NCBI GenBank assembly: GCA_944321705.1
Contig: CALUMG010000014.1
Coordinates: 1-59,513 of the forward strand
Length of the DNA stretch: 59,513 bases
DNA from: an uncultured Muribaculaceae bacterium
GTDB lineage: Bacteria > Bacteroidota > Bacteroidia > Bacteroidales > Muribaculaceae
Direction of reading: 5' to 3'
Part shown: positions 1 through 8,711 of the stretch, piece by piece
How positions within the stretch are numbered: the stretch's first letter is position 1
How the letters are laid out: every line of letters begins with the position of its first letter
Translations under genes and position numbers: made by a program
Notes under the pieces: model-generated
Told to the model about the DNA's origin: nothing
Seen by the model: only the letters and a program-made list of their open reading frames with translations
Databases searched by the model: none

Positions 1-63
1 GGAGTCGTAGACAAAAAATTCTTCCTCTTCAGAATCACAAAGCTGTATGGTTATCCCCACTGA
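1..63 (+). pseudogene. 3' end of an unknown gene, cut by the window edge (possible insertion-sequence end)
   Basis: The last 20 codons of a frame entering from the left end in KLYGYPH and a TGA at 61-63. The same C-terminus occurs in inverted orientation at the right edge (59455-59513). Between the two copies the codons GTA/GTG, AAA/AAG and GGT/GGG differ only at the third base, and both keep a stop at the same place (TGA/TAA). This supports the frame as coding. Similarity continues about 14 bases past the stop, to about position 79, which would fit the end of a mobile element. I do not recognise the protein family; a transposase is a guess from the repeated, inverted arrangement. Confidence 0.5.
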
Positions 64-174
64 TTTTCTACTGCTCCGATTTTCCGGGTGGCGCTGGGTT
101 ATGCCAGACAAATCCTTGTAAAACTCGTCAATAATACAGAATAATTCCATAAATTTGTCTTTGACAATCTTCCG

Positions 175-182
175 TATATTTG
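175..182 (+). promoter_or_regulatory. -7 promoter element upstream of the Sel1-repeat gene
   Basis: TATATTTG matches the Bacteroidota -7 consensus TAnnTTTG. A TTTG at 154-157 is a possible -33 element. Transcription would begin near 189, upstream of both candidate start codons. Confidence 0.5.
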
Positions 183-260
183 AAATTTATAATATCATAA
201 AGACTCTCTAAAATAAAAATGGTTACAGCTTTGAATAATATTACTCGCTCTACGAATAAC

Positions 261-1583
261 ATGAAATTAAGAATATTCTTAATCCTTGCCATAGTAACAA
301 TAATATCATGGAATAGAAGTAATGCTCAAAATACGTTTTATTATGACATCTATAAGCACTGGTCCCCGGAACTTGAAACGTTGGCGGCAGAAGGTAATAA
401 CGCAATGGCCATAGTTTCTTTGGGAAGTTGTTATGATCGCGCCGACGGTGTGGCACACGATACAAGCAAAGCATTTATTCTTTTTAAAAAAGCGGCCAAT
501 CTGGGAGACATTTTAGCACTTTACAATTTAGGATTCTATTACTACAAAGGAATTGCAACCGAAATAGATTATGTTGAAGCAGAAAAGAATTTCTTGAAAG
601 CAATAGAGAAACAGCCGGATTTTATGCCAGCTTACCAATGCCTTGCACACATATATGAGAATGGAGGTTATGGCATAAACATTAATCATAGCAAAGCATT
701 TCAAATGTATTCCAAAGCCAGTGACCTTGGCGATCCGATTTCTACGTTTAACATGGGATCGTATTATAAACGAGGATTAGTAACCGGGAAACCTGATTTT
801 TCAAAATCTTTGGAATATTTTTTCAAAGTCAAGGAATATTGGGAAGCAAATATCAAACCGGCTGGTTTGGTCGCCCAGCAAATTGCTAATTGTTATTTGA
901 ATGGGGATAAAATTGATTTAGAAAAGGCTATATCATACTCTATTGAAGCTATAGAACTAGGTTATTTTGAGTCATATCTGAATCTTGCAACTGCTTACAA
1001 TTTAAAAGGTGATTTTAAGAAAAGTTACCAGGCCCTACATTCCGGATATGAAAAAGGCATTATGTCTGTATGCAACAATCTTGGCGACGCATATTATAAT
1101 GGAATAGGTACTTCTCAATCTTATGAGAAAGCCTATGATGTATTTAAGAAAGGGGCAGAAACCAGTCCTATATGCAAGTTCAGACAATCTGAAATGCTTC
1201 GCAAAGGCGAAGGCGTTGCCAAAAACTATGAAATGGCTTATAAATTATTAGAAGAATGTGCAGCTTCTGGTTGTGGAATTGCTCAATACCGTTTAGGCTG
1301 TGATTTATATGACGGAACACTGGTTCATCACAACTATGCTCGAGCTGTGGAATTATTTAAACAAGCTCTTCATGGGAAGGATATGATCAATGATGAGATA
1401 AGAAGTGATATATGCCGTAGATTAGCTATATGTTATCGCTTTGGGAAAGGTGTGGAAGTGAATTGGGAACAAGCTAACGAATACAATCATATGTCCGCTA
1501 CATTTGGCGAGAGTAATGCCGCAAAACACGACGACAACAACCAAAAGAATCCTTACATAACACATAAGCACAAGAAAGATTAG
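261..1583 (+). CDS. Secreted Sel1-repeat (TPR-like) protein
   Basis: This is a helical-repeat protein with a signal peptide (MKLRIFLILAIVTIISW, ending near SNAQ), so it should act in the periplasm or at the envelope. The body is a run of about eight to ten Sel1-like repeats of roughly 36 residues, with the typical A-x-x-x-L-G-x-x-Y and A-x-x-x-F-x-K-A-A patterns (for example LGSCYDRADG and FKKAANLGD). Sel1 proteins are adaptors for protein-protein contacts; no enzymatic domain is visible. The start at 261 is preferred because it places the signal peptide at the N-terminus; an in-frame ATG at 219 would add 14 polar residues. The gene stands alone, and the partner is unknown. Confidence 0.75.
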   Translation: MKLRIFLILAIVTIISWNRSNAQNTFYYDIYKHWSPELETLAAEGNNAMAIVSLGSCYDRADGVAHDTSKAFILFKKAANLGDILALYNLGFYYYKGIATEIDYVEAEKNFLKAIEKQPDFMPAYQCLAHIYENGGYGININHSKAFQMYSKASDLGDPISTFNMGSYYKRGLVTGKPDFSKSLEYFFKVKEYWEANIKPAGLVAQQIANCYLNGDKIDLEKAISYSIEAIELGYFESYLNLATAYNLKGDFKKSYQALHSGYEKGIMSVCNNLGDAYYNGIGTSQSYEKAYDVFKKGAETSPICKFRQSEMLRKGEGVAKNYEMAYKLLEECAASGCGIAQYRLGCDLYDGTLVHHNYARAVELFKQALHGKDMINDEIRSDICRRLAICYRFGKGVEVNWEQANEYNHMSATFGESNAAKHDDNNQKNPYITHKHKKD

Positions 1584-1678
1584 CCCCCGTCTCAAAACAT
1601 TGATAACATACGCCAAAAAGTATTGCATCCCGTCAATGCAAACCTGTTATGCCACAAACGACAGTGGCAAGAGGGTGA

Positions 1679-1742
1679 TCAAATACAGGCGAGTGCCATG
1701 CTGTTGGCTTCATTTATCACCACATTGTCGAACAACGAGAGA
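1679..1742 (-). pseudogene. Remnant of a tyrosine recombinase 3' end
   Basis: About 60 bases match the 3' end of the intact recombinase at 3106-4209. Read on the minus strand they give LFDNVVINEANSMALACI and a stop, against SFDNVVINEANSMILACI in the intact gene. A stop lies just upstream of the matching part and the rest of the gene is missing. The fragment lies on the far side of the hydrolase gene in the same orientation as the intact copy, which suggests an old duplication, integration or deletion event. Confidence 0.75.
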
Positions 1743-1773
1743 ATGTGTCATAATCTGTTCGGATGACATGTAG

Positions 1774-1868
1774 AGATGCGACTTTATCGCGTCTAATTAA
1801 TTGTAAACACTGATACACAAGTATTTATGTATGGTTACAGATAGCGAGACGCGATGAAGTCGCGTCTC
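1774..1868. repeat. Pair of GACGCGA palindromic intergenic repeats
   Basis: Two hairpin-forming repeats lie here: AGATGCGA (1774-1781) with TCGCGTCT (1787-1794), and GAGACGCGA (1846-1854) with TCGCGTCTC (1860-1868). The same palindrome family appears at 55118-55135, 55187-55202 and 59341-59362, always between genes. The rest of the 1584-1929 gap holds only the recombinase remnant. Confidence 0.7.
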
Positions 1869-1929
1869 TACAATACCATGTTGCAATTTTGATACACTCC
1901 CCTACGCTGTATTAACATATATCAATTTG

Positions 1930-2889
1930 TCACATGTTTGCCTTGATATATTCTTCCAATGAATAAGCCTTGACAGGAACCTCCTCACCTGTAGTCTGCT
2001 CCTTTATGTGACGGATGCGCATCAGATTCTCATCATTCAGACGCGAAAGGAATGCCATTATTTCCCACAGGTTTTCTCTCATAGGACGCTCGGCCATTTC
2101 ATGCCCGGCCTGATTTACAGAATATAGCACATGCGGAGCATCTCTTTGGTCAAGTGCTTGGCATATCGCATAAGAGCCCCACAAACCAACGTCTCCAAAC
2201 ACAGCTTTCTCGTATGGAACAATCCTATCGGCATCGCCATGAAACATCAAAATGGGACATGGCGCTTGAGCCCATTTTGGCTGACCTACCGATGCAATGG
2301 CTCCTGCAAAAGATACGACCCCTGCATAATGAAAGCCTTCGGGCAGCAATTCTTTCATTGGATTTCCTTGTTGACAAAGCATGTACTCCGCTTGTAAGAC
2401 AGTGACAGCCCCTGCACTTGAGCCACAAGCCACTATCCTTTCAGAGTCTATGTTCCACTCTTCACTGTGATCAATCACGAAACGAGTGGCGCGACAGAAA
2501 TCAAAAGTAGCCGTGGCAATAGCATCTTGCAAAAGCGATACAAAAGCGCCTGCACTGTTGACCTGAGATGGAGATAGGGATGCCAGCGTCGTCCTGTAGT
2601 CGGTCGATACCACCGTATATCCCTGTTCCACTAATTTATGGAAAAACGCCACATACGTCGGTGTTGCACGATCACCGCCCTTGAATCCGCCACCGAAGGC
2701 GAAGAGCACGACAGGTCGCGACCCACCGGTTGTCGTAATACCACTATATTTATCCATGCGCAGCGTGTCGCCCTGCTCAATCGCAAAAACAAATGTTTCT
2801 TTCCTCACCAGCTCGTTTCCTGCCGCCATTGCCATACCGGCACTCACAAACACAATGATTGCAATTAAAAGTAATTTTATCCTATGCAT
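1930..2889 (-). CDS. Secreted alpha/beta hydrolase, esterase/lipase-like
   Basis: A 319-residue hydrolase with an N-terminal signal peptide (cleavage near MAMAA, residues 19-23). The alpha/beta-hydrolase elements are in order: a glycine-rich oxyanion loop FAFGGGFKGG (about 63-72), the nucleophile elbow GSSAG with Ser158, the acid loop HGDADRIVPY (Asp221 likely) and a late histidine in AGHEM (His263). This pattern fits carboxylesterases or acetyl-xylan/feruloyl esterases acting on glycan esters or small esters in the periplasm; the substrate cannot be read from sequence. The gene is monocistronic and lies between a recombinase remnant and the intact recombinase, so it may have moved with that element. 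Confidence 0.8.
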   Translation of the reverse strand: MHRIKLLLIAIIVFVSAGMAMAAGNELVRKETFVFAIEQGDTLRMDKYSGITTTGGSRPVVLFAFGGGFKGGDRATPTYVAFFHKLVEQGYTVVSTDYRTTLASLSPSQVNSAGAFVSLLQDAIATATFDFCRATRFVIDHSEEWNIDSERIVACGSSAGAVTVLQAEYMLCQQGNPMKELLPEGFHYAGVVSFAGAIASVGQPKWAQAPCPILMFHGDADRIVPYEKAVFGDVGLWGSYAICQALDQRDAPHVLYSVNQAGHEMAERPMRENLWEIMAFLSRLNDENLMRIRHIKEQTTGEEVPVKAYSLEEYIKANM

Positions 2890-3105
2890 ATAAACATAAA
2901 ATTAAACTTGATTCCCTAAATTACTCTGATTTTATGAAAATACAATCGCGCAACAACAAATCATATGGAATTTTTAGGACCTTTTACATACAACCAAACT
3001 TTATCACGACATTAAGCTAAAGTGCGACAAGGACAATCTTTACTTGTCCCGTCACACTTATCAAAAATCAAGCCACTCCATCCTTTGCCAATTTACTGCT
3101 GCACC

Positions 3106-4209
3106 TCAAATGCAGGCGAGAATCATGCTGTTGGCTTCGTTTATCACCACGTTGTCAAATGACGATAGATAAATCTGAGTTGTCGACTCTGAGTCATGCC
3201 CCATGCCTTCGCTTATTACCGACACCGGGATGTTTTTGCTCTTGGCGATGCTTGCCCATGAATGACGAGCCACATACATTGTCAATGAAATCGACAAGCC
3301 CAACCGTTGCCCTATCAGCTTCAAATTACGGTTTATGTTGTGCGCTGCATATATGTACTGCTTGCGCTCATCCACATGAATGTTTTTTATTATAGGGAGC
3401 AGATAAGCAGAAGCCTCCCTGCTGTATTTCTTAACAATAGCCTGCATACATTGTTCCCACTTAATAGTCAACTGTTGACCGGTCTTGTGCCTACGATAAG
3501 ACAGCATGCCATTTGCAAGATTGGATTTTTTCAAGTACGCCATGTCGATAAACGACATTCCGCGAGTATAAAACGACAACAAGAACATGTCCCTTGCAAA
3601 GTCCATGCGCGGCTTGGCCGACAGGTCAAGACGCTTTATGCTTCTTATTTCATTCAACGACACGGCTCTTTTCTTCGTCTTGTCGACGCCTGTATACACC
3701 TGCCTGAACGGATGTTGCTGCACGACAAGCTTCTTGTCAACGGCACGGTTATAAACAGCACGAAGGATGCGCATGTAAAACGAACTGCTATTCTTTGCCA
3801 ACCCTTTTGCGTGAATCAAATATGCTTCATACATCAGCATCAAGTCGGAATTAATCTCACCAAATGACACATCCTTACCTTTACGAAATCTCATGAAACT
3901 ATTCAAAGTGGCTTCATAAGTTTCAGAAGTCCTATACCGTCCCATCTCTTTCAACTGACAGACCAATCCTCGCATGAAATCACAAAATGACATTCCGCTC
4001 CCGGCATATGACGGCACTATTTCCTTATCTATCCCCACATAGAAAAAGCTGTTACGCTCCAACTGATTAACAAGCGACTCCAGCTTCATTATGTCGGCCC
4101 TTACATGTTTGTCAACGAAGTTCATGATCTCTTCCAACGTTGCTTCTTGTCTCTTCCTGTTCTTTCCCATTTCAATGAATTTTAATTCTGCAATTGTTTT
4201 CACATGCAC
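3106..4209 (-). CDS. Tyrosine recombinase / site-specific integrase
   Basis: A 367-residue phage-type integrase. The N-terminal half holds a SAM-like DNA-binding domain (about 70-160). The catalytic set in the C-terminal half is Arg216 (FYTRGMSF), Lys242 (RRHKTG), Arg315 (YVARHSW), His338 (GMGHDS) and Tyr347 (TTQIYLSSF). The usual first histidine of the HxxR box is Tyr312, as I recall is common in Bacteroidota integrases. Proteins of this kind drive integration of mobile elements or inversion of promoters. A start at Met14 (MGKNRKR) is possible. I saw no convincing inverted-repeat invertible promoter next to it. Its last 60 bases are duplicated at 1679-1742. Confidence 0.9.
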   Translation of the reverse strand: MHVKTIAELKFIEMGKNRKRQEATLEEIMNFVDKHVRADIMKLESLVNQLERNSFFYVGIDKEIVPSYAGSGMSFCDFMRGLVCQLKEMGRYRTSETYEATLNSFMRFRKGKDVSFGEINSDLMLMYEAYLIHAKGLAKNSSSFYMRILRAVYNRAVDKKLVVQQHPFRQVYTGVDKTKKRAVSLNEIRSIKRLDLSAKPRMDFARDMFLLSFYTRGMSFIDMAYLKKSNLANGMLSYRRHKTGQQLTIKWEQCMQAIVKKYSREASAYLLPIIKNIHVDERKQYIYAAHNINRNLKLIGQRLGLSISLTMYVARHSWASIAKSKNIPVSVISEGMGHDSESTTQIYLSSFDNVVINEANSMILACI

Positions 4210-4416
4210 TAATTAAGCACATATATGCAAGTTAAACTTTAATAGGATTGACAACGCGATGACAACGCTGGCGACTTGTGCAAAATATCTACGACGAGTC
4301 CATTTAAGATATTGGAATCCCACCGAAAATTTTAAAATATTTGATTAATTTTACGGGAAATATTTCTTGTGGTGATTGCACAAAGAAATATCGACATATT
4401 GCCTAAACAATCATTC

Positions 4417-5619
4417 ATGAAACAGATTATAAATCATTTTACCGACGACGATTTATACAAATTCACTATGTGCTGCGCCGTGATAGACAATTTTCCAAGA
4501 GCACAAGTGAAATACACGTTCACCGACAGGGACAACACTGTATATCCGGCCGGATTCGCACAAGAATTGGAAGAACAGATTGCAATGCTTGAATCCGTTA
4601 TCATCACCGACGATGAGATCGACTTCATGAAGCATCGATGCAACTACATTCCTGCATGGTTCTACAATTACTTGAAAGGATACCGTTTCCATCGCAAATG
4701 GGTAAAAACATGGCAAGACGAAAACGGGCACTTGCATGTGGAAATAGAAGGAAGCTGGGCCGACACGATACTGCTCGAAGTTAAAATCCTGGCCATAATC
4801 TCAGAATTATACTACATCATGACCGGGCAATCAAAGCATCTCGACTACGATGCCTATTACCAAAAGACTTGTGCCAAGGCTCATCGCCTGCTCGAAGCCG
4901 GATGCATATACAGCGACTTCGGCACACGTCGCAGGGCTTCGTTTGAAGCAGAAGACACAGTTGTCAGAGCCATGAAAGATTGCTATACGAGCAAGCCTTG
5001 GAAAGGCAAATTCGTAGGCACCAGCAATGTCTATCTGGCTATGAAATACGACCTGCTGCCTATAGGCACCATGGCCCATGAATTTGTTTGTGCGATAGGT
5101 GGGATGTATGGCCCGCAAATGGCCAACCACATAGCCATGAACTTATGGAGAAACACATTCCGCGGAGCACTTGGCACATTCCTTTATGACAGCTTCGGAT
5201 GGAATATCTTCAGCCTTAATTTCTCGGAAGATTTTGCCAATCTGTTCAAGGGCTTGCGCATCGACAGCGGCGACAACTACGAACAATTGATGAAGATTGT
5301 CGAAAAATACCGTTCTTTGGGAATAGACCCTAAGACAAAGCAAATCATATTCAGCAACGCGCTCGACACCGAAAGTGCCATCAAGATACAACAATACGCC
5401 AAAGACTTCTGCATGCCTTCATTCGGCATAGGCACCCATTTCACCAACGACTTCGACGGCATGAAGCCCATGAACATAGTCATCAAGTTAATTGCAGCAA
5501 AAATCACAGAATCATGGTCGTTCTATAACGACACTTGCAAACTGAGTGAGGATACCGGCAAACACACAGGCGACCCCGAAGTTGTGAAACGATTCATGGA
5601 CGCTTTAAACATGAAATAA
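4417..5619 (+). CDS. pncB: Nicotinate phosphoribosyltransferase
   Basis: This enzyme makes nicotinate mononucleotide from nicotinate and PRPP with ATP, in the Preiss-Handler salvage route to NAD, in the cytoplasm. Family signatures are the N-terminal FTDDDLYKFTM, the central SDFGTRRRASFEAED, GTSNVYLA, GTMAHEF, and the phosphate-binding LRIDSGD and FSNALD segments. With the start at 4417 (MKQIINHFTDDDLYK) it has 400 residues, the usual PncB length; the longer frame from GTG 4369 adds a tail unlike the family. It is monocistronic and followed by a strong hairpin. Confidence 0.95.
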   Translation: MKQIINHFTDDDLYKFTMCCAVIDNFPRAQVKYTFTDRDNTVYPAGFAQELEEQIAMLESVIITDDEIDFMKHRCNYIPAWFYNYLKGYRFHRKWVKTWQDENGHLHVEIEGSWADTILLEVKILAIISELYYIMTGQSKHLDYDAYYQKTCAKAHRLLEAGCIYSDFGTRRRASFEAEDTVVRAMKDCYTSKPWKGKFVGTSNVYLAMKYDLLPIGTMAHEFVCAIGGMYGPQMANHIAMNLWRNTFRGALGTFLYDSFGWNIFSLNFSEDFANLFKGLRIDSGDNYEQLMKIVEKYRSLGIDPKTKQIIFSNALDTESAIKIQQYAKDFCMPSFGIGTHFTNDFDGMKPMNIVIKLIAAKITESWSFYNDTCKLSEDTGKHTGDPEVVKRFMDALNMK

Positions 5620-5641
5620 CAAATAACATATAAAAGAACAT

Positions 5642-5684
5642 GACAATGGCACACATTTTTGCAAAACTCATGTGTGCCATTGTC
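5642..5684. terminator. Long hairpin after pncB, shared with the convergent lipoprotein gene
   Basis: A perfect 15-bp stem, GACAATGGCACACAT (5642-5656) and its complement (5670-5684), with a 13-base loop between convergent genes. There is no long T run on either side, so termination is inferred from position and stem strength. Confidence 0.6.
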
Positions 5685-5728
5685 TCATACAGGCGGTCAT
5701 GCGTCTGTATGTGCGAAGTCTCACCGTG

Positions 5729-6157
5729 TCACCACTTTTCAAGTTTATATACTACAATTTGCCCGTTGTCAAGATTCATGGAGAGTTGCAAGTCGTTACC
5801 GTCAAGTTTATCGACATGTAGCACGTTCTCGCCCATTTTCATCATCGTCTCGGCAAAAGGTTGATAACGGTCGGTACTGAAAGTGACCGATATGTATTCT
5901 CCTTCATCTTTAAAAATGGCGAACTTGTGATCGCCGCCATGATTAGGACTAACTTTTATCTGACAAAACACCGACGACTGGAATGAAAAAAATATATTTC
6001 CCTCATATTCTTCATTCTCTTCTCCATTGACAGTGACCGACAACAGTTTCCAATGCCCAAACCAGTCTCCTATGTTGCCGTCGTTCTGTGTACATGACGG
6101 CAAAACAGTCGCAATCAAGACTAACAAGACTGTTATGATTGATACATGCTTTATCAT
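5729..6157 (-). CDS. Small lipocalin-like lipoprotein
   Basis: A hypothetical lipoprotein of 142 residues. The signal peptide MIKHVSIITVLLVLIATVLP ends in a lipobox SC, so it should be acylated and envelope-bound. The mature part (GHWKLLSVTVNGEE..., then alternating beta strands) resembles the lipocalin-like fold common in small Bacteroidota lipoproteins. The start at 6157 is chosen because the 12 upstream residues (MFFERKLKETFV) spoil the signal peptide. It lies 36 bases after the Wzi-like gene and is the last gene of the glsA-glsB-wzi operon. Function unknown. Confidence 0.7.
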   Translation of the reverse strand: MIKHVSIITVLLVLIATVLPSCTQNDGNIGDWFGHWKLLSVTVNGEENEEYEGNIFFSFQSSVFCQIKVSPNHGGDHKFAIFKDEGEYISVTFSTDRYQPFAETMMKMGENVLHVDKLDGNDLQLSMNLDNGQIVVYKLEKW

Positions 6158-6193
6158 GACAAATGTTTCTTTTAATTTTCTTTCAAAAAACAA

Positions 6194-7726
6194 TTACAGT
6201 TTCAACAATCCCCGGTAACTTATCGATACCAAAGCCCCCATGTTATCACCATACAAACTTCCCGAATCAAAAGCAAACTGCCCTTTAACTTGCAGGCCGG
6301 GAATCCCTTTAAACTCATATATGCCTTCCAAAAGCATCGATGTGGTGTGTGTTTTCTCTATCGACGGCACCATTGATGAACCCCATGACTTCCTATAAGA
6401 TGCAAGCAACCTATAAGAAAATCCGCTGAACAAATGTCCTGACACACCCAAATGGAAACCTCTTATCCTATTGTCGGTTATTCTCATGTATCCATCGGTG
6501 TTGTAAATAATCGACTTAATGAACGGAGAACCAATCGACATCCCATAACGGGTGTAACCGTTATAAAAAAAATTGTTATAATAATCGTCGGCACCGGTGG
6601 CAGGAGTCGGAATGAGATGCCCGTCGTCAAAATCACCCGGAGCCCAATGCAAAGGTCCGCTCTGGTTTGTAAAATCGATGTATTCCAATACAACACCGTC
6701 GACTATCCCTTCCTTGTCGTTCTTGAATTCCAAGCCATACAGGCCGTCAAAACCATTCAACTTGCCGATTCCTGAACCATCCTCCCACAACGATTGATAA
6801 TATGCCTTGATTTCTTTCCCGTCTTTTAACCGATAACGACCCATCACGTCCCACGACCCTATGTGGTTGCCCTCATAATAGGCCGAGCCGCTCTGTTGTA
6901 TCGGAATCAATGCGTAAAAAAAGTCTTTTACTCGCAATTTCCCTTCTTCGGTGTTGGTTAAATTGCCGTTGACATACTCCTTGTATGTTCCGCCAAACTG
7001 GCATGCTGCCTGCATCCCCACAAGAAACGAAAACGGTTTTTCGGGATTAGTGCGAAAATGCACAAACTTGTAATTATACCAAGAATTAGTATTTATGAAC
7101 GAAGAGTTGTAATTATAATGATGTTCAAGCCATTCTCCATCCATGTTTATTCCATAGCTAAAGGCTCCTCTTATTTGCACCCATCCACGGGTAAACGGAA
7201 TGTCCTCAAAATCGAAAAAACCTATCCTGACTTCCGGAATTGGACGAGAATTGCCCGAAAAAGTCAAATCTCCACTGCTTAATGAGTTATTAAGTAGCAC
7301 CGAACCCCATTCTTTCATTCCAAATGTGAAATACACTCCCCTGTATTTCAATTCTCCATACAATTGCTGCAACCAAACCGGAGCCGGGCCTTCGGAATGT
7401 CCATGCCACAAAGCATCATTGCCATCATACCGCAAATAATCGGTTTTTGATGAATAACCACCTATCACATCCACGCCAAATCCATAACTGAAACGCTTGT
7501 CATAATCCATTTCCCTTGACACCGAAGCCCTCAGCATAGTCGAATAAGGCTGCGTCAACACACCATGCACATTTGATGACATGTAGGTTGGCGCAAAATC
7601 ACCACTTCCGGCATTGGCAACCAACGATGCGTTATAATCGAGTTCATATTCGGCATTAGCGATAACAACCGTGCCCAGCATCAACATCAATGCCACGGCA
7701 CGCATGCAAGTTTTTATGTTTTTCAT
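6194..7726 (-). CDS. Capsule assembly Wzi-family outer-membrane protein
   Basis: A 510-residue protein with a signal peptide (MKNIKTCMRAVALMLMLGTVVIANA) and a predicted outer-membrane beta-barrel: many amphipathic strands ending in aromatic residues and a C-terminal strand SISYRGLLKL. It resembles the Wzi family, which in Enterobacteria anchors capsular polysaccharide to the surface. The ATG overlaps the glsB stop by four bases (ATGA), so the two are translationally coupled. Its place behind glycine-lipid genes suggests envelope-surface assembly, but no capsule locus is visible in the window. Confidence 0.8.
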   Translation of the reverse strand: MKNIKTCMRAVALMLMLGTVVIANAEYELDYNASLVANAGSGDFAPTYMSSNVHGVLTQPYSTMLRASVSREMDYDKRFSYGFGVDVIGGYSSKTDYLRYDGNDALWHGHSEGPAPVWLQQLYGELKYRGVYFTFGMKEWGSVLLNNSLSSGDLTFSGNSRPIPEVRIGFFDFEDIPFTRGWVQIRGAFSYGINMDGEWLEHHYNYNSSFINTNSWYNYKFVHFRTNPEKPFSFLVGMQAACQFGGTYKEYVNGNLTNTEEGKLRVKDFFYALIPIQQSGSAYYEGNHIGSWDVMGRYRLKDGKEIKAYYQSLWEDGSGIGKLNGFDGLYGLEFKNDKEGIVDGVVLEYIDFTNQSGPLHWAPGDFDDGHLIPTPATGADDYYNNFFYNGYTRYGMSIGSPFIKSIIYNTDGYMRITDNRIRGFHLGVSGHLFSGFSYRLLASYRKSWGSSMVPSIEKTHTTSMLLEGIYEFKGIPGLQVKGQFAFDSGSLYGDNMGALVSISYRGLLKL

Positions 7727-8700
7727 AAATGTTGTTCTGTGGTCGTTTCTGAATTCAGCATCTGCAATGCCGTCTCACTACTGTCAAACGAACTGATGTG
7801 CCGATGTTTCTTTTCTTCGGCTATTTCATCTATCGACAAGAATATGCCACTTTCCTCAACTTCACCAAACTCATGATTGATCGCCGTCCCAAACATGCGC
7901 ATTGTCGGTGACAGACTCATGTAGGCATTGACAAGCGGTGGAATATTGTATCCGTGCTTACGGATGAACTGGTTGACTTTCAAATAATCCGACTTGAAAT
8001 TATCACCCGTCACTATCGATGACACCTCTTTTAAGTCGGTATCGGTCTTGAGCGGTTCAATCGGCCTGACGAGACAATCTCCATCAGGGAAATACGTTTG
8101 AAGGAAGTACAACAACAAGTTTCTGCACTCTCGTGAATAATTAGGATACATCGTGACTTTTCCAAACAGATATTTCGTCTCGGGGTGCACGACTGTCAAC
8201 GCTCCAAGCCCGTCCCATAAGTTGTCAAGGGCATATATGGCCTTGTTTCCAGCCTTGGTCGATTGATAGTTCAATGACACGAATGAGCGTCCCAATTCCA
8301 TTGTTACAGGCAAATAATGCTTGACAAAATAATCCGAAAATTTGAACATGTGCGATGTTGCAATGCGTGGCACTCCGTTTTCTATCTTAATGTCTTCGCC
8401 AAAGATGAATCGGTACCCTCCTGTGATTTCCTTGTCCTCGGGATTCCATACTATTAATTGGCGACATGGTTTTTCCATAACATCAAACTCATCAATGTCG
8501 CAACTTTTTCCCGAACCTCCTCCGGCACTGCGGAAAGCAATTTCCCTAAGCCGCCCTATTTCCTTCATCACATTAGGAGAATTGAACGCGTCTACGATGT
8601 AGATTTCATTTCGGCCTTTATTAGTGTGACGTAAAAATTTGTCACTGCTCAATTCCGCAATAATAAGCTCTTTGTCTACCGGATTGATAATAGGTTCCAT
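7723..8700 (-). CDS. glsB: GlsB-like N-acyltransferase of glycine-lipid synthesis
   Basis: A GNAT-fold, OlsB/hemolysin-like acyltransferase of 325 residues. In Bacteroides thetaiotaomicron, GlsB N-acylates glycine with a 3-hydroxy fatty acid, the first step to glycine lipids. Recognisable parts are the N-terminal VMKEIGRLREIAFRSAGGGSG block, the ITGGYRFIFGEDI strand, MELGRSFV and LWDGLGALTVVHPETKYLFGKVTM. It is preceded by the glsA-like gene with an 11-base gap and overlaps the wzi-like gene by four bases. Assignment rests on family features plus the conserved glsA-glsB pairing. Confidence 0.85.
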   Translation of the reverse strand: MEPIINPVDKELIIAELSSDKFLRHTNKGRNEIYIVDAFNSPNVMKEIGRLREIAFRSAGGGSGKSCDIDEFDVMEKPCRQLIVWNPEDKEITGGYRFIFGEDIKIENGVPRIATSHMFKFSDYFVKHYLPVTMELGRSFVSLNYQSTKAGNKAIYALDNLWDGLGALTVVHPETKYLFGKVTMYPNYSRECRNLLLYFLQTYFPDGDCLVRPIEPLKTDTDLKEVSSIVTGDNFKSDYLKVNQFIRKHGYNIPPLVNAYMSLSPTMRMFGTAINHEFGEVEESGIFLSIDEIAEEKKHRHISSFDSSETALQMLNSETTTEQHL

Positions 8701-8711
8701 AGCCTATCTTA

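Noticed and set aside
1..150. A 50-codon minus-strand frame at the left edge starting MELFCIIDEF
   Set aside because: Comparison with the right-edge copy shows mostly amino-acid-changing differences in this frame, but silent differences and a conserved stop in the opposite frame, so the opposite frame is the coding one.
3000..4416. An invertible promoter next to the tyrosine recombinase
   Set aside because: I looked for inverted repeats around the recombinase and before pncB and found none that were convincing.
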